Assembly: GCA_013349405.1 (NCBI GenBank)
Contig: DUZS01000003.1
Span: 1 to 64,000, forward strand
From: Desulfuromonadales bacterium
GTDB lineage: Bacteria; Desulfobacterota; Desulfuromonadia; Geobacterales; Pseudopelobacteraceae
DNA: 64,000 bases
Reading direction: 5' to 3'
Position numbers and translations under genes: made by a program. Of this stretch, positions 43,622-51,971 are shown piece by piece. Under the pieces are notes generated by a model that ran no database searches, was not told the origin of the DNA, and saw nothing but the letters and a program-made list of their open reading frames with translations. How positions within the stretch are numbered: position 1 is the stretch's first letter; the number at the start of each line of letters is the position of its first letter.

Positions 43622-45148
43622 ATGGGAGCTGAGTTAGTTATTAATGCCGCTTCCCACGAAACCCGCATTGCACTCATTGAGAACGGCACTATTGCTGAAC
43701 TGTACATTGAGCGCAGTCGCGAAAAGGGAATTGTGGGGAATATTTACAAAGGGCGCGTTGTCCGCGTATTGCCGGGGATGCAGGCTGCCTTTGTTGATAT
43801 AGGCCTCGAAAAGGCCGCTTTTCTCTATGTGGCTGACGTGTTCGATGCCATTGAAGAGTATGAGTCACTTCTGTATGCCGGAAGTAAAAAGGACGATGAA
43901 CCGACCGAAGAGCAGGAGGGCAACGAACGGCCCGAATTCCGGCCGCTCCATCCTATCGAGGATCTCTTGCAGGAGGGGCAGGAGTTGCTGGTGCAGATAT
44001 CCAAGGAACCGCTCGGCACCAAGGGAGCGCGGATAACCTCTCATATTTCCCTGCCTGGCCGTCATCTTGTCTATATGCCGACGGTCGATCATATCGGCAT
44101 TTCACGACGGATAGAGGATGAGGAAGAGCGCGAACGACTGCGGGAAATTGTTGAACGCCTTAAAAAACCTGGCTCCGGATACATTGTCAGAACCGTTTCG
44201 GAAGGAAAGAGCGAAGAAGACCTGATTGCCGATATGCTCTACCTGACGACCGTGTGGGAAGATATCTCCAGGAGGCAAACAAAGGGTGCGGTGCCGTCAT
44301 TACTGCATTCGGACCTGGATGTCGTGCAGAAAGTGGTGCGGGATATAGTAACGGAGCAGGTCGATAAAATTATTGTCGATTCTCAGGTGGATTACGACCG
44401 GATTGTTCATTTTATCTCAACCTTTGCATCAAAAATGAAATACTCGATTGAGCTCTATGATGAAGACGAGCCGATTTTTGATCATTACGGGCTGGAAGTC
44501 GAAATAAGCCGTGCGTTGGGGAGAAAGGTCTGGCTGAAGTCCGGCGGCTACATTATTATCGAGCAGACTGAAGCGTTGAGTGCCGTCGATGTGAATACCG
44601 GACGGTATGTCGGCAAACATAATCTGGAAGACACCATCTTGAAAACGAATCTGGAGGCGGTAAAAGAGATCGCCTATCAGCTTCGTTTACGCAATATTGG
44701 CGGCATCATCATTATTGACTTTATCGATATGGAAAAAGAGGTCAATCGGGAAAAAGTCTATGGTGCTCTCGAAGAAGCCCTGAGGGTGGACAAGTCAAAA
44801 ACCAATATTCTGAAAATTTCCGAACTGGGTCTCGTGGAGATGACCAGAAAACGCGTTCGTGAGAATATCAGCCGGATGATGTGTGAACCGTGCAGTTACT
44901 GTGAAGGACGGGGTTACATTAAATCAAAAACAACCGTCTGCCATGAAATATTCCGCGAATTACGACGGGAAATGCTTGATATTCGTGGCACCAAAGCGAC
45001 GGTAATCGTACATCCACACGTTGCTGACCTTCTCTATGATGAGGAGCGCCGGGGACTTGAGGAACTGGAAAAGAAATTCAAAAAAAGAATTACCGTGAGG
45101 GCAAAGCCTGGTTTCCATCAGGAACAGTTTGAAATTACGATAAACTGA
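43622..45148 (+). CDS. rng: Ribonuclease G
   Basis: RNase G cuts single-stranded RNA, maturing 16S rRNA 5' ends and starting mRNA decay. The 508-residue protein has the S1 domain (about 35-140, with an acidic insert near 85-100) and a DNase I-like catalytic core with Asp residues in SAVDVNTGRYVGKHN and IIIIDFIDME. The zinc-link pair is in CEPCSYCEGRGYI (about 421-433). It lacks the long RNase E degradosome tail. CGGAG precedes its ATG; it lies 51 bp after the radical SAM gene. Confidence 0.93.
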   Translation: MGAELVINAASHETRIALIENGTIAELYIERSREKGIVGNIYKGRVVRVLPGMQAAFVDIGLEKAAFLYVADVFDAIEEYESLLYAGSKKDDEPTEEQEGNERPEFRPLHPIEDLLQEGQELLVQISKEPLGTKGARITSHISLPGRHLVYMPTVDHIGISRRIEDEEERERLREIVERLKKPGSGYIVRTVSEGKSEEDLIADMLYLTTVWEDISRRQTKGAVPSLLHSDLDVVQKVVRDIVTEQVDKIIVDSQVDYDRIVHFISTFASKMKYSIELYDEDEPIFDHYGLEVEISRALGRKVWLKSGGYIIIEQTEALSAVDVNTGRYVGKHNLEDTILKTNLEAVKEIAYQLRLRNIGGIIIIDFIDMEKEVNREKVYGALEEALRVDKSKTNILKISELGLVEMTRKRVRENISRMMCEPCSYCEGRGYIKSKTTVCHEIFRELRREMLDIRGTKATVIVHPHVADLLYDEERRGLEELEKKFKKRITVRAKPGFHQEQFEITIN

Positions 45149-45249
45149 AACTTCCAGAATCCCCCCTTCCGCCCCCCCCTTATCAGGGGGAAGTGGCTTG
45201 CCCCTCCCCTTGTAAGGGAAGGCCGGGAGGGCTTTGGTTGCTCTCAGAC
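45149..45249. repeat. GC-skewed intergenic repeat-like segment
   Basis: This 101-bp gap between the convergent rng and RHH genes has C-runs and G-runs that form overlapping dyads (for example CCCCCTTATCAGGGGG). It is similar in style to the gap at 53991-54127, so both are candidate members of a dispersed intergenic repeat; they may also end transcription. Confidence 0.45.
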
Positions 45250-45435
45250 TTACGCGGCTTTACTGTTCAGCCCTTCCTGCTCATAGTGAGCAGAAAAATA
45301 TTCCATCGCTTCACGCATGATATCCGAGATACTCTTGTGAGTTGTTTTCATCAGCGTGTCAAGGTGGTCGCGCTCTTCATCACTCACCCTCATTGAAATG
45401 ACATTGTACCGTGGATTTTCTCTCATCCTTCCCAT
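45250..45435 (-). CDS. Small ribbon-helix-helix (CopG-type) regulator
   Basis: A 61-residue DNA-binding protein: strand NVISMRVSDEERDHLDTL (about 11-28) followed by two helices (SISDIMREAMEYFSAHYEQ), the Arc/MetJ/CopG fold. The start at 45435 follows GAGAGGAG; an ATG 9 bp later is the alternative. There is no toxin gene beside it, so it is not an obvious antitoxin. A near-consensus sigma-54 promoter lies 71 bp ahead of the ATG, an unusual way to drive such a regulator. Confidence 0.72.
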   Translation of the reverse strand: MGRMRENPRYNVISMRVSDEERDHLDTLMKTTHKSISDIMREAMEYFSAHYEQEGLNSKAA

Positions 45436-45505
45436 TGCTCGTGCTCCTCTCTGCATGTATATGACATGTTCCGATTTTGTTTGAACAGTTCTTTTCAAGA
45501 AAATA

Positions 45506-45521
45506 AGCTAATATCGTGCCA
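45506..45521 (-). promoter_or_regulatory. Sigma-54 (-24/-12) promoter of the RHH gene
   Basis: On the minus strand the 16 bases TGGCACGATATTAGCT match the consensus TGGCACGRNNNTTGCW at all but one defined position (A for the second T of TTGC), with the needed GG-N10-GC spacing. The start site would be near 45495, giving a leader of about 60 nt. Confidence 0.75.
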
Positions 45522-45605
45522 AATCATAAAAAATACTTTAAGGGTCATTATTTCAGTATGTTATAAAAAGGTCTGTTTTATTTTTAAACGCTTATTCTCA
45601 AAAAC

Positions 45606-45623
45606 TGTGTCAAATATGACGCA
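45606..45623. promoter_or_regulatory. 18-bp dyad, possible upstream activator site
   Basis: TGTGTCA-AATA-TGACGCA is a dyad with one mismatch, 111-128 bp upstream of the predicted sigma-54 start site, where enhancer-binding proteins usually bind. A related 18-bp site lies at 48025-48042. Confidence 0.5.
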
Positions 45624-45697
45624 TAATGGCCAAAAGTATACGCCATTTTGAAACAGGTGACAGGGGAAATAAAGTCACATCGGGGAGAATTTACACA

Positions 45698-47977
45698 TCA
45701 TCGGGGTATGGCTTTTGGACGTCGCACAACTATTATGTCATGCTTTTCGAGAAGGCGATAAAACGTACGTCGCGGCACATTAGCCAAACGGGCCGCCTTC
45801 GCCACGTTGCCGCCGCTCTCGTCAAGATAGCGGGCAATAATATTTTTCTCGGTCCGCACAACCTGCAGCTCCCGCTCTGCCTTAAAAGATACGCGCCGCC
45901 GTTTGGTGTCGAATTCCTGACAGGAATCAAAGGTAGTGGTAAAAACTGTGGGGAGATTTTCCAGGCGGATTACGCCATCTTTTGCCAGAACAGCACACCG
46001 CTCGATGACGTTTTGCATCTCGCGGATATTTCCCGGCCATGCATAGAGCTGCATGGCTTTTACTGCTCGCTCTTCTATGCCGATGATCGTTTTGTTGAGC
46101 TTTTTTCTGGCTTTATCAAGAAAATGCTGCGCCAGTTCAGGCACCGATTCTGCACGTTTTCGCAACGGCGGCAGCTCGATACTGAAAACATTAAGTCGAT
46201 AATAGAGGTCTTCCCGAAACCACCCTTCCCGCACCCCCGTTTCCAGGTCTTTGTTGGTGGCCGCTATCAAGCGGACATCGACCTTGGTCACGGTGACGCC
46301 GCCTACCGGGCGAACCTCACCGAGATCCAGTACCCGCAGAAGTTCCGCCTGAAGCTTTGGCGTAATATCGCCAATTTCATCGAGAAAAATAGTCCCGCCG
46401 TTGGCCGCCTCAAACAGCCCTTTATTATCGGCAACAGCTCCGGTAAACGAACCTTTCTTGTGACCGAATAATTCACTTTCCAGGAGCGAGTCGGTCAAGG
46501 TCGTACAGTTCACCGTCATGAGCGGTTTGTCATTGCGTTGACCCTGACGATGCAGGGCACGGGCGGTCAGCTCTTTCCCGGTGCCGGTCTCACCCCTGAT
46601 CAGTACAGTTGTGGGAGTCGGAGCTACCTGACGAATCAACTCCATTACTTCCCGTATTCCGGGGTCACTGCCGACAATTGCATCATCGCCGGCCTGTCGC
46701 TCCAGCTCCCGCTGCACCAATTCATAGCGCTGCTTCAGATGCCCGCGCTCCTCATCGATCAGCTGCATATTGCGCGGCAGGCACATTTCAATATCTGCAA
46801 GCCCTTGAAATACGGCGACTGCATGCTCCCTGCAGCTGTTGTATCCGCAGGCGCGACAGTTGAGCTCGTCTCCTTGCGTAAATTTATTCGTTGAGTGGAG
46901 GATGCGCTTGATATCATCTTTGCCGGGTGCCGCTAATTTTCTCGATTTATCTGAATATGTTCGTTCAAAGCCTGGCATATGTGCGGAGGAACGATAGTGA
47001 GCTGCGGTGTCATACGCAGGTGTAGTGCTGTTGTGGCATACGATAAGTTTGCGTTTGTAAAAATGATTGAGCTTTTTATCGCGACTCGGACCATCAACAC
47101 AGCCGCCGTCACAGAAACGAAGATCAACAAATGCCGGCGAAATCCGACCGTCCGCCAGGTCGCGAACAATGCCGATAATGTGGGCTTCGCCTTCAGCACT
47201 GATGGTTTCATTGTCCTGAAAGTCAGTCGGAATATCAAAAACCTTCAGAGGGCCACCAGTAAGGGAAAACAGCCGGCCAGAGCCCGGATCAACCCCGTCG
47301 AACGGCATTTCAACCAGAGTGACTGGAGAGACCCCCCTGTTTTTGAGAAGTTTATCGATTTCCTGATAGGTGAGCACCACATCGATTGCTCCGGCAACCT
47401 CTCCCTGAATTTCGAATTTAGCTGCAATGCAGGTACTCACATAAACGACACGGGTATCGTCGCCTCGGATGCTTTTGATGAAGCGCCCCATGGCAATCAT
47501 CGGCGACACGACCGGCATGAGATTCGGAACCAGCGTTGGATAATGGCGTTCAACAAGATCAACAACCGCAGGACAGTGGGTTGAAATCAGCGGTTGTGTG
47601 GAGGAGTTGAGCGTGCCACGGTAGCTCTCAGCAATCATGTGGGCACCGTATGCCCCCTCGTGGACTTCACTGAAGCCGAGGCTTTTCAAGGCAGCGACAA
47701 GCTGTCCGGGGCGCAGTGCATGAAAATAAGCCGGAAATGAACAGCCAAGAACCGCCACGACCGGCGCCCCCGAAGTCAACATCTCCTGGGTTTTGACCAT
47801 TCGATCTACAACTACTTTGGCGTTTTGCGGGCAGCTCAGGCAATTACCGCAGCCGATGCAGCGGTCGTACATGATCTGCGCAAAACCGCCATCTACCTTG
47901 ATGGCCTTGACCGGACAGCTCCGCACGCAGGAATAGCAACGACGGCAGCGCTCTTTATAGGTAATAATTGGTTCCAT
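45698..47977 (-). CDS. Sigma-54 activator with ferredoxin and [FeFe]-hydrogenase-like sensor domains
   Basis: The 759-residue protein begins with two [4Fe-4S] groups: CRRCYSCVRSCP (about 11-22) and CIGCGNCLSCP (about 40-50; last spacing one residue short). A [FeFe]-hydrogenase large-subunit-like domain follows (about 70-350). Its H-cluster motifs are altered but the four cubane ligands seem kept: STHCP, VSTCIAAKFE and RFCDGGCVDG. His replaces the proton-transfer Cys of TSCCP. A further cluster motif, CRACGYNSCREH with a later Cys, lies near 395-425. The rest is an AAA+ sigma-54 domain (about 455-690; GETGTGKE, GSFTGA instead of GAFTGA, FLDEIGD) and a Fis-type HTH (NVAKAARLANVPRRTFYRLL). The start at 47977 follows CGGAGAG. 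Confidence 0.85.
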   Translation of the reverse strand: MEPIITYKERCRRCYSCVRSCPVKAIKVDGGFAQIMYDRCIGCGNCLSCPQNAKVVVDRMVKTQEMLTSGAPVVAVLGCSFPAYFHALRPGQLVAALKSLGFSEVHEGAYGAHMIAESYRGTLNSSTQPLISTHCPAVVDLVERHYPTLVPNLMPVVSPMIAMGRFIKSIRGDDTRVVYVSTCIAAKFEIQGEVAGAIDVVLTYQEIDKLLKNRGVSPVTLVEMPFDGVDPGSGRLFSLTGGPLKVFDIPTDFQDNETISAEGEAHIIGIVRDLADGRISPAFVDLRFCDGGCVDGPSRDKKLNHFYKRKLIVCHNSTTPAYDTAAHYRSSAHMPGFERTYSDKSRKLAAPGKDDIKRILHSTNKFTQGDELNCRACGYNSCREHAVAVFQGLADIEMCLPRNMQLIDEERGHLKQRYELVQRELERQAGDDAIVGSDPGIREVMELIRQVAPTPTTVLIRGETGTGKELTARALHRQGQRNDKPLMTVNCTTLTDSLLESELFGHKKGSFTGAVADNKGLFEAANGGTIFLDEIGDITPKLQAELLRVLDLGEVRPVGGVTVTKVDVRLIAATNKDLETGVREGWFREDLYYRLNVFSIELPPLRKRAESVPELAQHFLDKARKKLNKTIIGIEERAVKAMQLYAWPGNIREMQNVIERCAVLAKDGVIRLENLPTVFTTTFDSCQEFDTKRRRVSFKAERELQVVRTEKNIIARYLDESGGNVAKAARLANVPRRTFYRLLEKHDIIVVRRPKAIPR

Positions 47978-48024
47978 GGCTCTCCGAGGGGAAAATATAG
48001 TATTCATACGCTGATTTCACAATA

Positions 48025-48042
48025 TGTGCAACAAGTGACACA
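48025..48042. promoter_or_regulatory. Second 18-bp site, ahead of the activator gene
   Basis: On the minus strand TGTGTCA-CTTG-TTGCACA: the first half is identical to the dyad at 45606-45623, the spacer is also 4 bp, and the second half agrees at 4 of 7 positions. It lies about 50 bp upstream of the activator ATG and could serve autoregulation. The rest of the 259-bp divergent region is AT-rich, with no further element I can support. Confidence 0.4.
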
Positions 48043-48236
48043 CTATTTATAAGCGGCAATCTTGTTTCAGTGCAGTTGTAAAGTTTGAAATAACGTCTTG
48101 TCATCGGCATCGTTATGTGGTTATTAGCTGTTTTAAGCGTGCCAACCAGCAATAGCGTGAGCGGACTTCAATGGATGGCATACATAGGAGCAAATATTCC
48201 TGTTTGTTATATATTAGAACATTAGGTAGGTAATTC

Positions 48237-48920
48237 ATGTATTTGCTGATTATTGAAGATGAGGAGAAAGCCACTGAACAACTGAAAAAAGGGCTCGCTG
48301 AAGCCAATGTTTTTACTGATGTGGCTAATAACGGACTTCAGGGGCTCATTCTGGCTCAAAAGAAGGAGTATGACCTGATTCTTCTCGACGTCATGTTACC
48401 CGGAGCAAGCGGATGGGAGGTGCTAAAAAAGCTCCGGGCTGGCGGTAGTTCGACCCCGGTTATCATGCTCACGGCGCTTGACTCCGTGAGTGATCGGGTC
48501 ATGGGCTTGCAGCTTGGTGCGGATGATTACCTGATCAAGCCTTTCGCATTTTCTGAGTTGTTGGCCCGCATTCAGTCAGTATTGCGCCGGGGAATTGAGA
48601 GAAAGCCAGATCTTCTCCGGGTTGCAGATCTGGAAGTGGATTTTTTTTCCCACAGCGCAACCCGAGGCGGCAAACGGCTTGACTTGACCAAGAAGGAATT
48701 TGCGCTCCTCTCCCTCCTGATACACCGAACCGGAGAAGCCCTTTCCCGGGACAGGATAGCGGAGCGGATCTGGAATCTTGGCTTCGACAGTAATCTGAAA
48801 ATTGTCGACGTAAAAATTGGTAATCTCCGGGTAAAAGTTGATGATCCTTTCGAAAAGAAGTTGATTCATACTGTTCGTGGCTTTGGGTATGTTCTTGAAG
48901 ACAGGGATGAGGGCATATGA
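48237..48920 (+). CDS. OmpR-family response regulator
   Basis: The 227-residue protein has a receiver domain (about 1-118; IIEDEE, phospho-acceptor Asp in LILLDVMLPGASGW, Lys in YLIKPFAF) and a C-terminal winged helix (about 128-222; LDLTKKEFALLSLLIHRTGE and VDVKIGNLRVKVD). It is closest in style to metal-responsive CusR-type regulators. The sensor kinase gene follows on the same strand after a 164-bp gap. The target is not known. Confidence 0.9.
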   Translation: MYLLIIEDEEKATEQLKKGLAEANVFTDVANNGLQGLILAQKKEYDLILLDVMLPGASGWEVLKKLRAGGSSTPVIMLTALDSVSDRVMGLQLGADDYLIKPFAFSELLARIQSVLRRGIERKPDLLRVADLEVDFFSHSATRGGKRLDLTKKEFALLSLLIHRTGEALSRDRIAERIWNLGFDSNLKIVDVKIGNLRVKVDDPFEKKLIHTVRGFGYVLEDRDEGI

Positions 48921-49084
48921 CCCAATGCGACTTCCCTCTCTCATCAACAGTGTATCTTGCTGAGGCATACATGAATCTGATCAAAAGAGAAAGGGTATAG
49001 TGCTATCGTATCTGACGGAGACGGCAATTCCCGCAAGATCTTTTGCAAAGAAGATTTCAGCATGGCCAGGAATGAGGTTTAGCA

Positions 49085-50524
49085 ATGTTCTATAAGTTCA
49101 CGACCTTTGGCATGCCAGCCATGCTGTCACGGAGAGGGGGGGAATACCGCTCAATTGCCAATAAAATTGCCATCCTGCACACGCTCGCAGTCTTCTTCTC
49201 GGTCTCCTTCGCTTCGGTGCTCCTCTACAAAAATCTGCTTGATCATCTGAACCAGGCTAATTCGAAGCAAATCCGGGAAGAAATCGCCTCCGTCAAAACC
49301 ATGCTTATGTCACCAACCGGTTCGGAACGCCTCGGTTTTGAGATCGCAGCAGAGTCGCGCGAGTCGGAGGCGCACAAGGTTTTTATCAGGGTGATAGACC
49401 CGAACGGCAAGACTGTCAGGGAAAGTTTCGGACTACATGCAATAATTCCCGCACATCTTTTCCACCGCTCAGATGCCGGTCCGGGCGCCCAAAAATTTCG
49501 AACCCCTTCCGGGAATTTGTTCCTTCTGGAGAGCTGCCTCCTTACTGAAAATAGCAGCATCGGCATTGGGCAGATTCAAATAGCAATGGACATTAGTGAT
49601 GACGAGATTTTTGCCAGGAAAGTCATGGTCGCTCTCGTGGTGTTTTCCCTTTTTGGGCTTTTATTCGCTGTGTTCAGTGCTTTTTACATAATTCGCATGT
49701 GTTTAATGCCACTCAATGAAATATCCGATAAAATCAAAGATATTACGGAAACGAACCTTGATATGCGCCTCGATGTGTCGCTTTTACCTGAGGAGATGAA
49801 ATCTCTCGGTGAGTCTTTCAACATAATGCTTAGTCGCATGGAAAACTCATTTAAAAAACTGACCCAATATTCTGAAAATCTTGCCCATGAATTGCGGACA
49901 CCACTCAATAATCTCATACTGGAAGCAGGTATTGCCCTTTCCCGTCAACGTACTGCGGAGGAGTACCAAAAAGTTATCAACTCCTCCATGGAAGAATATG
50001 ATCGCCTTTCACTGCTCATTGACCGGCTCCTTTTTCTCGTACGGGCCGACAACAACCAGCACAGGCTTGAAATGAAAAAGATCAATGTCCTTGAAGTATT
50101 AGAGAATATTGTCGAATTTTACTCAGAAGCGGTGTCTGATAAGGCCATTACTGTCACTATTGTCGGAACGGCGTCACTCATGGCCGATCTGGTACTGTTC
50201 AACAGGGCAGTCAGCAATCTTTTTTTCAATGCCCTCAAATATACGGAACAGGGTGGCTCTATTGTTCTTGTCATAGAGCAAAACAACAACAGTATCGAAA
50301 TTTCAGTGCAGGATACCGGATGCGGTATTGATCCTCTGCTGCTGCCGAAAATATTTGACCGCTATTTCTGGGTAGAGTCCACCAGGCAGAAAGATCACAA
50401 AGGTACCGGACTCGGACTTGATATTGTAAAAGCCATCATGAAGCTTCATGGCGGGAATGTAGAAATCCAGAGCGAACTGGGCAGAGGGACAACGGTGAAG
50501 TTGCAGTTTCCCCTGGTTGCCTGA
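49085..50524 (+). CDS. Membrane sensor histidine kinase (CusS-like)
   Basis: The 479-residue kinase has membrane helices at about 28-50 and 178-202 around a periplasmic domain of about 125 residues. A HAMP domain follows (about 203-255), then the phospho-acceptor helix LAHELRTPLNNL (His about 268) and an ATP domain with NLFFNALKYT, DTGCGI and KGTGLGLDIV. The order regulator then kinase is typical of the heavy-metal sensor group; the ligand is not readable from the sequence. Confidence 0.88.
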   Translation: MFYKFTTFGMPAMLSRRGGEYRSIANKIAILHTLAVFFSVSFASVLLYKNLLDHLNQANSKQIREEIASVKTMLMSPTGSERLGFEIAAESRESEAHKVFIRVIDPNGKTVRESFGLHAIIPAHLFHRSDAGPGAQKFRTPSGNLFLLESCLLTENSSIGIGQIQIAMDISDDEIFARKVMVALVVFSLFGLLFAVFSAFYIIRMCLMPLNEISDKIKDITETNLDMRLDVSLLPEEMKSLGESFNIMLSRMENSFKKLTQYSENLAHELRTPLNNLILEAGIALSRQRTAEEYQKVINSSMEEYDRLSLLIDRLLFLVRADNNQHRLEMKKINVLEVLENIVEFYSEAVSDKAITVTIVGTASLMADLVLFNRAVSNLFFNALKYTEQGGSIVLVIEQNNNSIEISVQDTGCGIDPLLLPKIFDRYFWVESTRQKDHKGTGLGLDIVKAIMKLHGGNVEIQSELGRGTTVKLQFPLVA

Positions 50525-50596
50525 TTGTGCCCACGCATTCTTGTTGCTGTGAATAGAATCATTTCCTTGTCAATTAATGGTGTGGTTTGTTTTTCG

Positions 50597-51736
50597 TCAC
50601 AGGAGCATCGAACCGGCAGAAATAATTACCTGCTCGCTGCCATCTGCCATAATTGCCGTCAGGGTCGGTTGATAGAAGACGTAGTCCTCATGGAACGGCG
50701 CACTGACCGCGCCTCCGAAACCGCTGTTGTCGCCAAGGGCGATGTGGATCGTACCGAGAATCTTCTCAGCTTCCAGAACATTGTCCGGGCGGCTCGCCTT
50801 ATCATTGGTGCCGATGCCGAGCTCTGCAATGTTGCGGCAGTTGGCATTTTCTGAAAATTTAGCTTCGAGCCGGGCGCGATGCGGATCGTTGCCGTCTATC
50901 TGTACAACAACACCGTTCTCGACCTTCAGGACGACCGCTTCGTCCAGCTTGCGGGTCGGCCCCCACTCTATCACCATGGTACCGTAACTCTTCCCCTCCA
51001 GCGGCGCAAAATAGGCTTCGCCCGCCGGGAGATTGCCGAAGCTTCCCGGTGCTGTCAGCAAGCCATCATCGCCGCCGGCGTGTCGTCCCTGTTTACAGAT
51101 GTTCATATCGGTGCCGTTTGGCGTGGTAACCCGGATCCATTCTGCCCCGTTGACCGCTTCTACGAGGCGGGCGGTACGTGCTGCCAGAGCGTTCCAATCA
51201 ACAGTCATAGAGGTGTAAAACATCTCCGGATCGAAATGCGGCAGACTGGCAAAGCGGCACCCGGCAGCGCAGGCCAATGCGCGGTAGCGGGTGTGACTGG
51301 TGGAGTTATTGGATAACGCAATAATAATGCTGGCTACGTCATCCCGCCGCTCCAGGACAATTTCTCTGGCCCGGTCGATCTCTTCCGGTGCTGCCGCCTT
51401 GGCAAGAAGTTTTGCCAGCAACCCGCCTGACTGCAGCGCCGCGATGATTGCCCTGCCAAAGGTTGCAGCCCATAATTCCTCAGGCGGTTCGGCCCCCGAG
51501 GCGGGGGTGGCAGGGAATTCCACAAAATCCGCATCGCCGTATGTCCGTCCGGCGAATTCTGCGACATCATGCGCGGCGGCATTGAGGCGGATACGCCTGT
51601 CAAGGTCTGATGCCGAAGGAGTTTCGTCCAGCCGGATAGTATCGCTGAACACCAGCACCCGTTCCCCCGGCATAATCCCCATATTGGTTTCAAAAAGCCG
51701 TCGATAGGCAACTTCACTGGTCTGATGATCTGGCAT
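50597..51736 (-). CDS. M29-family metal aminopeptidase
   Basis: The 379-residue protein matches the M29 (aminopeptidase T/AmpS) family. Metal ligands are in the C-terminal half: Glu in IAELGIGTND, Glu and His in EAEKILGTIHIALGDNSGFGG, and HEDYVFYQP with His and Asp. The Tyr-type residues nearby fit the catalytic site. It removes N-terminal residues from peptides in the cytoplasm. It stands alone and is divergent from sfrB. Confidence 0.88.
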   Translation of the reverse strand: MPDHQTSEVAYRRLFETNMGIMPGERVLVFSDTIRLDETPSASDLDRRIRLNAAAHDVAEFAGRTYGDADFVEFPATPASGAEPPEELWAATFGRAIIAALQSGGLLAKLLAKAAAPEEIDRAREIVLERRDDVASIIIALSNNSTSHTRYRALACAAGCRFASLPHFDPEMFYTSMTVDWNALAARTARLVEAVNGAEWIRVTTPNGTDMNICKQGRHAGGDDGLLTAPGSFGNLPAGEAYFAPLEGKSYGTMVIEWGPTRKLDEAVVLKVENGVVVQIDGNDPHRARLEAKFSENANCRNIAELGIGTNDKASRPDNVLEAEKILGTIHIALGDNSGFGGAVSAPFHEDYVFYQPTLTAIMADGSEQVIISAGSMLL

Positions 51737-51971
51737 AAAATGTATTTCTCCTGATAAATGGGGATCGGAACAGCATGTTTATGCGTATAGCACAAATACA
51801 ATAAAGGTAAAACGGATAGCGTGCAGAGAGAGCTATCTGTCTGTTTTTTCCTTGATTTATCAGACGTTATTATGATAGACATGCGTACTGTATACAATTC
51901 CGAAAAATTATTTTATTCAATAATTGCAAGTACTTAACCTCGTTTTTGCGGGTTAGCTGGTGGAGGTTTTC

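Noticed and set aside
48130-48144. TGGCACG on the minus strand ahead of the hydrogenase-like activator
   Set aside because: The base pair 10 nt after GG is AC, not GC, so it is not a sigma-54 promoter.
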